Positions 17,472 to 26,194 of a stretch of 34,530 nt of DNA are shown piece after piece; the stretch's first letter is position 1; every line of letters starts with the position of its first letter. The notes beneath the pieces are model-generated. The model searched no databases and had not been told where the DNA came from. It worked only from the letters and a program-made list of their open reading frames with translations. The stretch spans positions 1-34,530 of the forward strand of contig NZ_JBPESN010000022.1 in NCBI RefSeq assembly GCF_051710625.1, in the 5' to 3' direction. Source of the DNA: JBPESN01 sp051710625. Its GTDB lineage: Bacteria > Pseudomonadota > Gammaproteobacteria > Enterobacterales > Enterobacteriaceae. The translations under genes and the position numbers were made by a program.

Positions 17472-17826
17472 CTAATTGCTCAGGGCATACAGGCTGTATG
17501 CCTGCGCCGGCGCTAGCGATGTTCCAGGTAAAGTCCTTCCAGCTCCAGCCGGTGCCTCCGGGCCGGCTGTCCCATGCCTCTTTTAGCGCGCCGAAGGTGG
17601 AAGGTGATAGACAGTCCAAAACCGATGTTACGACTGCATGCGGGCGAGGCCGATTGATGCTCGGCGATCGCGCTGCCGGCCACCGCCAGCAGGGCAGAGC
17701 CAACAAAGTGCTGGGCCTTGTCGCTACCGGTCCAATTGTCCTGTGCAGGTAACAACTACAGCCCGTGTATCACAGCAGTGGTAACAGCCACAACACGGGT
17801 ACCGATAAGCGGCGGCCTCTGTGCAT
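17472..17826 (-). pseudogene. yfiM: YfiM-family lipoprotein, frameshifted
   Basis: Reading leftward from ATG (17826-17824): MHRGRRLSVPVLWLLPLL, a hydrophobic signal with a frameshift just before a lipobox-like TGCS. Then QDNWTGSDKAQHFVGSALLA reads in another frame, and after a further shift ALKEAWDSRPGGTGWSWKDF, the family hallmark. With one more correction the end is GYSLYALSN and TAG at 17474-17472. The E. coli protein, as I recall it, has the same order QDKAQHF then KELWDSRPEGSGWSWKDL. Function is unknown in the family. It lies beside pssA as in E. coli. At least three frame breaks make it dead. Confidence 0.8.
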
Positions 17827-17897
17827 CAATGGGTTCCTGCTGGCACCGGCGACATAACGCTTCAGAAAGCGCCGCCGCCGGGAGAGGGCATCTTGAT

Positions 17898-19253
17898 TCA
17901 GAGGATCCGGCTAATCAAACGGTCGATGCGGATCCGACGCAATCGGCGGATAAGCTTGCGGACTTTAACCGGATAATCGGCGATGCTCTCAAGTTCGGTA
18001 AAATGCCGCACTACCTGGGTGTGGGTGCGGATCCGGTTGAGCTCTTTCTCACGCTGCGGGCGCAACGCCTGTGTGGGATCGTGGATTAGCAGCGCATTTT
18101 CCAAATCAAGCCGCCAGGCACGCGGGTTGAGGTTATTGCCGGTCAGCAATTGCCACTCCTCGTCTACCCATACCCCTTTCAAATGATAACTATTGTTGTC
18201 GTCCTTCCACAGACGTACCACCAATTGACCGTTATCCACATACCGCTGCAGGCGGCTAAGAAAACGGCGCAAATTGATTTCGTACAAATACGGCAGGGCG
18301 CCGATAATCTTGAACGGCTGATCTTCAGGGATATAAAAATCGTTGGCGGTCTTATCGCCGACAATGATTTCCACCTGCCTGCCCAGACGCATCAGACCGA
18401 TTAAATCCCGCACCAGCAGCGCTGGTAAGTTGAAATAGGGTGTACACAGCGTCAAGGTGTCGCGGGTAGAACACAGTAAATGATGAATCGTTTTGTTCAG
18501 CGGGTTTTGCTTGCCTAAACCCACTAACGGGGTAATGGTCAATTCATTGGGACCTGCTTCACATTGATAGCGATAGCTGGCTTCACGCAGGGTTTGGCGA
18601 AACAGGCGGGTATCATTTTTGATCTCGAGGTTTTTTGGCCGGGCGACGTTATCCAGCCGGCTTACCGCCGGCGCCGTGAGCAATTGCTGTTTGATGTAGG
18701 CAAGTAGCGTGTCGGCCAGGGAGGGATTACGGATAATCTGGTAACGATCGTAACGATATTTATCCTGCTGATGCAGATAAACATCGTTCAGGCTGGCGCC
18801 GCTGTAAATCACCTGGGCGTCGATAATAAAGCCTTTCAAGTGCAGGACGCCCAGCGCTTCGCGGGTATTGACCGGTACGCCGAAGACCGGCACGTCCACC
18901 CCGGGATGCGCTTGCGCCATACGGCAGTACCAGTCGGCATTGGTATCAGCGGCGGCGGCGCCGATACGACCGCGTTGCGCCCGGTGCCAGTCAACCAGGA
19001 TCGCTACATCCAGCGATGGATCATTACGTTTGGCGTTATAAACAGCGTCAAGGACGCATTGACCGCCCTGATCCTGCTCCAGATACAATGCGACCAGATA
19101 GATTCGTTGCCGGGCGCCGGCGATGGCCTGTATGAGCGCATGATAGAAATCTTCAGGGCTGTAAAGCGTTTTAACATCTGCAACCGTCTGAGGGATTTTT
19201 GGCAGTTGTGCAAGGTGTTGTTGGTGTTTACTGCGTTTAAAAGTTGACAACAT
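17898..19253 (-). CDS. pssA: CDP-diacylglycerol-serine O-phosphatidyltransferase (phosphatidylserine synthase)
   Basis: An intact protein of 451 residues, the E. coli length, of the phospholipase-D superfamily. It makes phosphatidylserine from CDP-diacylglycerol and serine, the committed step towards phosphatidylethanolamine, at the inner face of the membrane. Two HKD-type motifs are present: HLKGFIIDAQVIYSGASLND at ~137-156 and HLKGVWVDEEWQLLTGNN near 356-373. The C-terminus VRKLIRRLRRIRIDRLISRIL is a basic amphipathic helix for membrane binding. The ATG at 19253 is chosen because it matches the E. coli N-terminus (MLS-FKR-KHQQHLAQLPK); an in-frame GTG lies one codon upstream. It is well conserved while its neighbour yfiM is broken. 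Confidence 0.95.
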   Translation of the reverse strand: MLSTFKRSKHQQHLAQLPKIPQTVADVKTLYSPEDFYHALIQAIAGARQRIYLVALYLEQDQGGQCVLDAVYNAKRNDPSLDVAILVDWHRAQRGRIGAAAADTNADWYCRMAQAHPGVDVPVFGVPVNTREALGVLHLKGFIIDAQVIYSGASLNDVYLHQQDKYRYDRYQIIRNPSLADTLLAYIKQQLLTAPAVSRLDNVARPKNLEIKNDTRLFRQTLREASYRYQCEAGPNELTITPLVGLGKQNPLNKTIHHLLCSTRDTLTLCTPYFNLPALLVRDLIGLMRLGRQVEIIVGDKTANDFYIPEDQPFKIIGALPYLYEINLRRFLSRLQRYVDNGQLVVRLWKDDNNSYHLKGVWVDEEWQLLTGNNLNPRAWRLDLENALLIHDPTQALRPQREKELNRIRTHTQVVRHFTELESIADYPVKVRKLIRRLRRIRIDRLISRIL

Positions 19254-19401
19254 CACAGTGCGTTTCTTCTCTTATCATCGAAGGTTAGAATGACCCTATG
19301 CAAATAGATATTTGCGTTGAATCGGCCATAATACCACTACTTCTGTTGATTGTGGGCATGTTTCAACTGCCCGGCTAATCCTTGCTCGCTGTCAGCGGAA
19401 T

Positions 19402-22062
19402 TCATGCTGTAGCCGGTTCCAGCGCCAGCGACAGCGCGACGATACCGTCCTGCAATTGAATATCCACCGTAAACCCTAATTTGCGCGCCAGCGTTATCAT
19501 GCCGCGGTTGTTGGGCATGGTGATACCAGTCAGCCGTTGCAGACCGTGGGCGCGGGCGTAATCAATCATCTTTTCCAGCAGCATGCGCCCAAGCCCCAGT
19601 TTTTTCAAATCGGAACGTACCAGTACCGCGAATTCCGCATCGGTATTGTCAGGATCGGCAATGACGCGGGTTACACCGATGATAACCTCACGATCCTGCT
19701 GTTGTATAACCGCCACAAACGCCATTTCACGATCGTAGTCGATTTGCGTCATATAGGCCAAATCTTTGTGGGTAAATTCGCTAATTTCGCTGAAATAGCG
19801 GTAATAGAGATCCTTACGGGTCACCAGGCCGATGAAGGCTTTCAGCAGCAGTTCATCTTCCGGCAGTATCGGCCGGAACAGACAGCGCTGGCCGTTATTG
19901 AGCGTCACCACCGATTCGAGCTGGCGTGGATAGGGGCGGATGGCCAGCCGTGCGCCGGGATCGCCGTGGTACTCGCTTAATTGCAAGCTGACATCCAGCG
20001 CCGTCATATCGCTGCCGCAGGCCAGCAGCGGATGGATATTCAGCGCGGTGATTTCCGGGCAATCTACCACCAGATCGGAGACTTGCACCAGCAATTGGCT
20101 GAGCGCCGCGAGATCCAAGGGATACAGCGGGCGGTTGTTGCGCAGTGCGCCCATCTTTAACCCTTGCAGCACCAGATGATGCGCCAGCGCCATATTGAGC
20201 GGCGGTAATGCTACCGCCACCGGCGCCCCCGCACGCCAGTCGCTCTCGCCATCGCCTAACAGGATAAGCGGGCCAAATACCGAGTCTTGTTCCACGCTGA
20301 TGCGTAGTTCCTGCGTGCCCGCGCGGCTGGCCATGCTCTGCACCGCCAGTCCTTCAATGCGCGCCGCGGGATAGGTAATTGTCGCGCGCTCAAGCATCGC
20401 ACTGGCCGCCTGCGCTACTTCCGCCGCGTTGCGTAGCGCGAGCATCACCCCCTGCACGTCGGATTTATGGGCGATATCGGCGGACCGCAGTTTTAGCGCT
20501 ACCGGATAGCCGAGTCCTTCGCTGAGCCGTACCGCGTCGTCGCTGTCGGTAGCGATCCAGGTGGGCAACGTCTTAATACCATAGGCTTCAACGATGGGCC
20601 TGACTTCGTAGGTTTCCAGTCGGGTAACGCCCTGATCCAGCGCTTCGCGGATCATCTGGTGGACGTGGGCGGCATCGACAGTCAACCCGGGCGGCAGCGC
20701 TGGCGTTTCCATCAGCTGCCGCTGATTACGTCGGTATTCCGCCATATGCATAAAGGCCGTCACCGCCCCTTCGGGGGTACGGTAGGTAGGTAGGCCCGCC
20801 TCGGTGAACAGGCGGCGCGCCTGCTGAGAAGAATACTCGCCGCTCCAGTTGGTCAGCAGGGTAACCGGCCCGGGGCGGGCGGCATCGGCCAGCGTGGCAA
20901 TCACCTCGCGGGCGGTTTCGCTGCTGGGCGCGGCGGCGCTCGGAGCATGGATTATCAGCAGCGCATCGAAATCCTTACTGCCCATCAGCGCCGACAGCGC
21001 AGCGCGGTAACGCGCCGGTGTTGCATCGTCGGCGAGATCCAGCGGATTGCAGGGTGTCAACGTCGCCGGTAACGCGTGCGCCAGCGCCGCCAGGGTGGCG
21101 TCATCCGGCTCCGCCAACCGGCCGTGGCGGCGCAACAGCTCATCCAGCGCCAGCGCGGCGGGCGCAATACCGTTGCTGATGATCATTAAGCGTTCGCCGC
21201 GCAGGGGGCGCATATGGCTTAAGGTTTCTACCGCTGAAAACAGTTCGTGGGTGTCGCGTACCCGCAGCAGCCCGGCCCGTTGAATGGCGGCGTCATAGGC
21301 AGCATCGCGGCCGGGAGGGTAGTTGAGCAGCCGCTGCGCCTGGATGGTGCGGCCGCTTTTAATAACCAGAATCGGTTTGTTGCGTGCCGCGCCACGGGCG
21401 GCAGAAAGGAAGCGTCGGGCGTCGGAGAGATGCTCCAGGTGCAGAAGTATCGCGCTGGTCTTACCGTCGCGCGCCAGAAAATCCAGCATATCGTCGACAT
21501 CGATATCAATGCTGTCGCCGAGAGCGATAAAGTAGGAAAACCCGATGGCGCGCTGCTGCGCCCAGTCGAGCACGGTATTGGACACCGCCGCCGACTGCGA
21601 GATAAACGCCAATTTACCGCGATGGATGGGGACCGGCGAAAAGCTGGCGTTCAGGCCCTGCCACGGCGCCAGCAGCCCCAAACTGTTGGGTCCCAGCAAC
21701 CGCATGCCGAAACGCTGAGCACAGGCGCGCAGGTCGTCGAATTGCGTCGCCGGCGCCGACAGCACGATAACCGTCTTGCAGCCTCGTTCGCCCAGTGCGG
21801 TGAGCAGACTCACATTGCGTCGGCCGTGGGTACACACTACCGCCAGATCCGGCGTCACCGGCAGCGCCGACACCGAGGGATAGCTGAGCACGCCGCAGAC
21901 CGCCGGGTATTTCGGCGTCACCGGTAGCACCGGCCCGCTGAAACCGCCGTCAAGCAGATTGCGCATCATCAGATTGCCGGCGCGGCCGGGTGTGTCCGAT
22001 GCACCAACCACCGCAATCGATTTAGGCCCCAGCAGCACCTCCAGTCCCCGTAAACTCATCAC
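19402..22062 (-). CDS. pat: Protein lysine acetyltransferase Pat/YfiQ (acyl-CoA synthetase-like plus GNAT)
   Basis: An intact 886-residue protein, the same length as E. coli PatZ/Pka. Residues 1-~700 are the catalytically inert NDP-forming acyl-CoA synthetase-like region: CoA-binding domain with PKSIAVVGASDTPGRAG, succinyl-CoA-ligase-like domain with LLGPNSLGLLAP and FISQSAAVSNT, and an ATP-grasp part with YPVALKLRSADIAHKSDVQG. Residues ~725-880 are a GNAT domain with YYRYFSEISEFTHKDLAYMT and the acetyl-CoA loop RSDLKKLGLGRMLL. It acetylates lysines of metabolic enzymes such as Acs using acetyl-CoA. It starts 38 bp after the tapT end on the same strand, so likely co-transcribed. It is GC-rich and ungapped, so still under selection. 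Confidence 0.95.
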   Translation of the reverse strand: MMSLRGLEVLLGPKSIAVVGASDTPGRAGNLMMRNLLDGGFSGPVLPVTPKYPAVCGVLSYPSVSALPVTPDLAVVCTHGRRNVSLLTALGERGCKTVIVLSAPATQFDDLRACAQRFGMRLLGPNSLGLLAPWQGLNASFSPVPIHRGKLAFISQSAAVSNTVLDWAQQRAIGFSYFIALGDSIDIDVDDMLDFLARDGKTSAILLHLEHLSDARRFLSAARGAARNKPILVIKSGRTIQAQRLLNYPPGRDAAYDAAIQRAGLLRVRDTHELFSAVETLSHMRPLRGERLMIISNGIAPAALALDELLRRHGRLAEPDDATLAALAHALPATLTPCNPLDLADDATPARYRAALSALMGSKDFDALLIIHAPSAAAPSSETAREVIATLADAARPGPVTLLTNWSGEYSSQQARRLFTEAGLPTYRTPEGAVTAFMHMAEYRRNQRQLMETPALPPGLTVDAAHVHQMIREALDQGVTRLETYEVRPIVEAYGIKTLPTWIATDSDDAVRLSEGLGYPVALKLRSADIAHKSDVQGVMLALRNAAEVAQAASAMLERATITYPAARIEGLAVQSMASRAGTQELRISVEQDSVFGPLILLGDGESDWRAGAPVAVALPPLNMALAHHLVLQGLKMGALRNNRPLYPLDLAALSQLLVQVSDLVVDCPEITALNIHPLLACGSDMTALDVSLQLSEYHGDPGARLAIRPYPRQLESVVTLNNGQRCLFRPILPEDELLLKAFIGLVTRKDLYYRYFSEISEFTHKDLAYMTQIDYDREMAFVAVIQQQDREVIIGVTRVIADPDNTDAEFAVLVRSDLKKLGLGRMLLEKMIDYARAHGLQRLTGITMPNNRGMITLARKLGFTVDIQLQDGIVALSLALEPATA

Positions 22063-22100
22063 TGCCTCCCCCGCTGGTTGACGGGATAAGTGTACGCGTT

Positions 22101-22805
22101 TTATTCCCTTTCTGCTGTGACGGCGGGGGACGATCTGCGCGGCGCGTGGGATTTGCCCGCCAAATAACGATGACGAAAGAGCGCAAAATGGGCCATCAGT
22201 GCATCAGCCGCGCCATGATCACCCGTCTGGAAGAGCAAAGCGGCAGCCACCTCCGCGGTGCAATGGTGACCCTCGCCATGGCTGCCGCGCAGGCCGTATT
22301 GCGACACGGTGGGCAATTCCAGCGACAATACCGGAAAATGCGTTAGCTAAGGGCTTTTGCGGAACATTTTGCCCGCCTCGGGCCAGGTACCGTCCAGCAG
22401 AATAAACAGCGGCGGCCGCGCATCGGGCAGAATGTGGTTGACGACCTGCCGCCCGCCCGGCGTATGGCTGGCGGGAAACACCACATAAGGCTGACGATCC
22501 GGATCGATCACCGCCGCCAGCATGGTTGGATCTGGTTGGGTACGTGACCAGAGAAACGCCTGCATGGCGGGCAGTATATCGGCGATCAATCGGCCGGTAT
22601 TGCTGGGTTTTAAGGGTTTGGCATCGGACATTACCAGACAAAACCGGCTGCTGGCCTGCTGCGGCATAATGGTGGCGCATAAACAGCGCCGGCGCGGCAG
22701 CAGGCAATGCTCGCAGCACAGCACGCGGCAGCCGCGGGCGCAAAACGGGCGCGTCGATTGCTGCAAACGGAATTGGCGCAAAGCCAGAACGGCGTTTTGG
22801 GTGAT
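22101..22805 (-). pseudogene. tapT: tRNA-uridine aminocarboxypropyltransferase TapT/YfiP (DTW domain), nonsense mutation
   Basis: The full DTW-domain protein reads in a single frame: four-Cys zinc site in CRVLCCEHCLLPRRRCLC, KPSNTGRLIADILP, VVFPAS, the LDGTWPEA motif with the DTW residues, FRKSP, then HCTAEVAAALL and RYLAGKS. One in-frame TAG (22349-22347) replaces the expected Tyr after FRKSP, at about two thirds of the protein. The ancestral start also appears lost: ITQNAVLALR matches E. coli MTENAVLQLR with ATC (22805-22803) in place of ATG; a downstream TTG at 22781 is the next possible start. The enzyme makes acp3U47 in tRNA. Only two point changes separate it from an intact gene, so decay is recent. 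Confidence 0.8.
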
Positions 22806-23096
22806 GGGAAGTTCGGCGGTGTCAAAAGGAAACGAGTGTACCGGAGCGCTGAGGGGAAGGGTAACGCTTTTTGCCTGCGTACCGCCGTGGTGGCGCTCTC
22901 TTTAGGCAGCATTCCACATCGGTGGCGCCCCCCTGAGGCATCGCACATAGGGCGGACCCTGAGCAAAACTCGGGTAGTGGAGCCGCCCGCCATCTCCGGC
23001 ATTGCCAGTGAAACGCTTGCGGCAACGCTCGCTCGCTGTCGAGCGGTCTGCACCACCGCGCGAATAAGTCGCCCGTGGCGCTCAGGGGAGCAGGTC
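22806..23096. other. Interval between trxC and tapT, no gene seen
   Basis: About 290 bp that are not a gene I recognise; in E. coli trxC and yfiP are close neighbours, so the extra length may be decayed insertion DNA. It is GC-rich, with several short inverted repeats and a repeated GTGGCGC(T/C) word. Confidence 0.4.
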
Positions 23097-23115
23097 AGAC
23101 GCGCCCGGCGCGTCT
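23097..23115. repeat. Perfect hairpin directly at the trxC stop
   Basis: AGACGCGC-CCG-GCGCGTCT is an 8-bp perfect inverted repeat whose right arm touches the trxC stop codon. There is no T-run on either side, so it may act as an RNA-stabilising or weak termination structure. Confidence 0.4.
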
Positions 23116-23557
23116 CACGAGGTTGGTGCCTTGCAGGGAGAGTCTTCATCCAGCCACTCCTCGAAGGGGGCTTTGGGCATGGCGTCATGCAGCGAGTCCA
23201 CTTTTTGACCCTGCTTGAACAACATAATAGTAGGAATACTGCGAATGCCGAAACGGCTATTGAGCGTCGGCTCGGCTTCGGTGTTGATCTTGATGAAGCG
23301 CACTTTGTCGCGACGTTCGCCGGCAACGGCATCAAAAATCAATGCGAAGCCGACGCAGGGGCCGCACCACGGCGCCCAGAAATCGATAACGACGGGCAGA
23401 CCGTCTTGCAGCAGTTTGTCTAGGGTGATGGCCGTGGCGTGGACAACCGTTCCGTCCAGTAACGGTTCGCCACACCGGGCGCAATTGGCGGCATCATTGA
23501 TCCTATATCGTCCGGCAGGCGATAGGTTGCCAGGCAGGATGCACAAACCGTATTCAT
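23115..23557 (-). pseudogene. trxC: Thioredoxin 2, frameshifted in the zinc domain
   Basis: TrxC is a cytosolic thioredoxin with an N-terminal zinc ribbon. The true start is ATG at 23557-23555, preceded by AGAGG: MNTVCASCLATYRLPDD. There a two-base AT duplication (GATATAGG for GATAGG, near 23510) shifts the frame. The other frame continues INDAANCARCGEPLLDG with the second CxxC, then the thioredoxin fold with FWAPWCGPCVGFALIF (active site WCGPC), RFGIRSIPTIMLFK (cis-Pro) and an extended C-terminus. An open frame from 23546 exists without a proper start. The thioredoxin domain is perfectly preserved, so internal initiation could still give a TrxA-like product, but as a TrxC gene it is broken. 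Confidence 0.8.
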
Positions 23558-23775
23558 AATGTTGCCTCTGATAAGCAAGTCTGCCGGGCCGGAGACTTTC
23601 AGACCGATGACATGCGCGCTTTTAGTGGGTAAGTCGTCAAAGTATGGTAAAAGAAATACCTGGTGAAAAAATGATTTGTTCAATGGTTTCGATAGTTGCC
23701 GGCTTTTACTTTAACCTGGTAGCTATATGGATAGAGATGAGGTAATCTTCGCACCCATCAGAGGGGGAGGGCAAT

Positions 23776-24358
23776 ATGAGCGATAACGATTCGTTAAAGG
23801 GCAAAAATGGCAAAGTCCGCGTGATGTATGTGCGCAAAGAGGAAGAGCAGGAGCAAACGCGCCGCCCGTCCTCGCGCGCCTCCGCTGATGACCGCAGGGG
23901 CGACCAGCGCAGTGAGGGCCGTAGCCCGTGGAAAACCGGTTACGCCGGCGACGACGCCGCCGTGCCGGATCATGGCGGTATCAGCGGCAAAAGTCAGATT
24001 GATCCCGAACAATTACACCACCAGCGCCCTGCTGGATTCCGGCGCCGCGGTGCGCACCGCGGAAGGGGGGGCAGAGCACGTCAAGGGCATTCAGTGCGAT
24101 GATGTGTTGCAGGACTTGCAGCGTTTCCAACGTGCCGGTTACACCGTGGTCACGCTTACCGTGTAACGGCGGCACGTCGCTGTCGACGATTAAATGCCTG
24201 CACGGACGGTGCTGGTGCTGGTGCTGGGAGAAGAAGGTAGCGCGCTGTCAAAAGCGGTGCTGTCACAGGCGGGTATCGCGGTGACCATCAACGGCAGCGG
24301 CAGGGTACCGAGTTTAAATGTGTCCGTCAGCGCCGGTATTCTGCTGGCGGAATGGTAG
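23776..24358 (+). pseudogene. yfiF: YfiF, SpoU-family RNA methyltransferase-like protein, internally deleted
   Basis: It starts at an ATG after a strong GAGGGGGAGGG site with KGKNGKVRVMYVRKEEEQEQ and SPWKTGYAG...DHGGISGKSQIDPEQL, matching the YfiF N-terminus. The middle ~150 codons, including most of the catalytic-fold start, are missing: after IDPEQL the frame is lost and the sequence resumes at LLDSGAAVRTAEGGAEHVKG and RAGYTVVTL in another frame. The end, MPARTVLVLVLGEEGSALSK through LNVSVSAGILLAEW, is in a further frame and stops at a TAG replacing the second Trp of the family's EWWRQN. It is divergent from trxC as in E. coli. Not functional. Confidence 0.85.
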
Positions 24359-24383
24359 CGGCAAAACCGCGGCGCAACGGCGC

Positions 24384-24418
24384 GAAAAAAACGCCGCGGG
24401 AGGGTCCCTGCGGCGTTT
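24384..24418 (-). terminator. Rho-independent terminator of emrR
   Basis: On the minus strand, AAACGCCGCAGGGA pairs with TCCCGCGGCGTTT across a short loop (one bulged base) and is followed by a run of seven Ts. It lies ~90 bp after the emrR stop and also faces the end of yfiF, where it could work in the other direction more weakly. Confidence 0.75.
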
Positions 24419-24506
24419 CCTAGGGTAGGCGGTTAAACAACAGTTCAGTACATCCTCCAGCGCAGCTGGAGCGGATAGGCAGACAAACGCACTTCAGCAC
24501 ATCTTC

Positions 24507-25010
24507 TTACGCGTTAAGCGTGTCCAGCTTATTCAAAAGCTTGCGAGTCAGGCTTTCCAATTGCTGCTTTTCCGCTTCATTGAGCGTCGACCACAGGGAA
24601 AGCAGGCAGTTGTACTGCGGCGGCAAAAGGTTATCCAGAAACGCCTGGCCGGCTTCCGTCAGATGCAGATGCAAGCAACGGCGATCATTTTCGCTTTCTT
24701 TACGCTCAATCCAACCGTGCTTCTCCAACTCATCGGAGATACGGGTGGCATTGGTGCGCAATGAACACAGCGCTGAGCTCAATTCTGACGGCTGAATGCT
24801 GCGGGTGGCCTGAGATTCCAGCGTAACCAGCGCCATAAACAGGGTTTCATTAATTCCCTGGGCTTTCAGCATACGGTTGCGATTTTCCAGCAATTTCCCC
24901 TGCATATGCATGCATAAACGGGTCAAGAGCACTTCCTGCAAAGGAAAATCGCTTTTTTGCTGCGCGCGCAGCGTTAACATCCGTTCAATCGGGGTGAGCG
25001 AGCTTTCCAT
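24507..25010 (-). CDS. emrR: MarR-family transcriptional repressor EmrR/MprA
   Basis: An intact protein of 167 residues with the MarR winged helix: HMQGKLLENRNRMLKAQGIN at the dimer helices, the recognition helix region SSALCSLRTNATRISDELEK (~85-104), and the wing GWIERKESENDRRCLHLHLT. It matches E. coli MprA/EmrR throughout, including the N-terminus MxSSxTPIExML, so ATG at 25010 is taken as start; an in-frame GTG at 25022 adds four residues. In E. coli it represses emrAB multidrug-efflux genes encoded just downstream. Here emrA and emrB are absent and yfiF follows instead, leaving the repressor without its normal operon. Confidence 0.92.
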   Translation of the reverse strand: MESSLTPIERMLTLRAQQKSDFPLQEVLLTRLCMHMQGKLLENRNRMLKAQGINETLFMALVTLESQATRSIQPSELSSALCSLRTNATRISDELEKHGWIERKESENDRRCLHLHLTEAGQAFLDNLLPPQYNCLLSLWSTLNEAEKQQLESLTRKLLNKLDTLNA

Positions 25011-25148
25011 CGTAACCTGCACCTCATTAGTTGCAGACTATATAATAACTGATGCAATCACACATGTAAATATTGTCAGGCTGGAAAGTTTAGATGTCTA
25101 TATAAGTGTTTAGGTAATGCTAATTTACCTGTTCCCTGACGCGGTCGG

Positions 25149-25455
25149 TCAAAGCATCAGCAGGCCCTTATATACCAGGCCGTATACCAGCGCGCTGGAC
25201 AGCGTCGTCAGCACAATGCTGCGGGTGCGGCCAAAATAACACGTCAAGGTTAAGAAAGCCGCCAGCGCGGGCTACGCGCGCTGATGCTCGTGCATAATGT
25301 CAGGCAGGGTGGATACCACCAGCAACGCACAAATGGCGGCAATGCCGATACTGTCCAGTATCCGCCCCAGCAGGCCATTGCGCAGCGGCAACCAGCGAAA
25401 CAGAAAATTTGCCATGCCTACCACACAGCCAAATGATAAATGCCGTACTACTCAC
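25149..25455 (-). pseudogene. ygaH: YgaH/AzlD-type small subunit of branched-chain amino-acid exporter, broken
   Basis: It starts at GTG (25455-25453) five bases after GGAGGG, MSSTAFIIWL. An extra-base region near 25425 shifts the frame; the rest reads ANFLFRWLPLRNGLLGRILD, SIGIAAICALLVVSTLPDIM, a TAG near 25275, and FGRTRSIVLTTLSSALVYGL to the TGA at 25151-25149. These are the three to four membrane segments of the AzlD family. It overlaps the ygaZ end by 8 bases, as expected for the two-subunit YgaZH valine exporter. Frameshift plus nonsense mean loss of function. Confidence 0.8.
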
Positions 25456-26184
25456 GCCGGCCCTCCTGCGATGGGGATAGCAGCACCGCCAGACAGCCGC
25501 CGCCGATGCCGCCGAGAATCGCCATGGGAATGGATACCGGACACAGGCCCGCCAGCCCGCCAAGCAGGGCGGTAGCTAAAACCAGACTTTGTCGCCGCTG
25601 GAGAGCAGCCAACAGAAAACTCAGGAACAGCGCCGGCAACATAAAGCCCGGCGTTGCCGATACGGCGGGCAGTCGTCGAGAAGGGCGTTGCCGGAGCATA
25701 CGGCCGCCAGCGAACCGAGCACTCACGACAGCCAGGCGCACAGCGCAACGCTTATCATCCAGGCCTCCGACCAGCTGCGGTTGTCCCGACTAACCCGGCT
25801 AATCGCGGCGGCAAACACATCATCGGTCAGACCGAACGCTCAAAGGGCGGTTTTACGTGGCGACAGCGCGCCAGGAATGCGCTGCCGCAGCACCGGTCCG
25901 TAGAGTAAATGACGCACGTCCATGGCCATCACCGTTAGCGCGGCCAGCCACAGCGAAACGCCGGCGCTGAGCAGGGTGGTAATGACAAACTGGCTGGCGC
26001 CGGCGTAAATGATGCAGGAAATGAACAGCCCCTTGAGCGGGGTGAAACCGAGCTTTACGGCGTTCAAATCAAAGGCGAACGCTACGGGGAAATAGCCGAT
26101 GACAATCGGCAGGCTGTACAGGACGCCCTGACGAAATGTCGCGGGTGCGGTTTTGGCCGCAAGGCCGGCGGTTGTAGGCTTCAT
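25448..26184 (-). pseudogene. ygaZ: YgaZ/AzlC-type branched-chain amino-acid exporter subunit, broken
   Basis: The N-terminal part is clear: SLPIVIGYFPVAFAFDLNAV, FISCIIYAGASQFVITTLLS and VMAMDVRHLLYGP. A Trp-to-TGA change ends the frame at 25840-25842 (KTAL*AFGLTDDVFAAA). The frame continues to a second Trp-to-TGA change in LCAWLS*VLGSLAA near 25725. A frameshift then follows, and the C-terminal membrane part reads GFMLPALFLSFLLAALQRRQ to the stop at 25448. Together with YgaH it would export valine. The two TGG-to-TGA changes are G-to-A type. Confidence 0.85.
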
Positions 26185-26194
26185 AATGAACGGC

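Noticed and set aside
17898..19247. Long plus-strand frames opposite pssA, pat and lepA
   Set aside because: High-GC antisense shadows of strongly conserved genes; no start signals or family resemblance.
22806..23096. Possible small gene between trxC and tapT
   Set aside because: Frames on both strands are Arg/Ala-rich without start signals or similarity; kept only as unassigned DNA.
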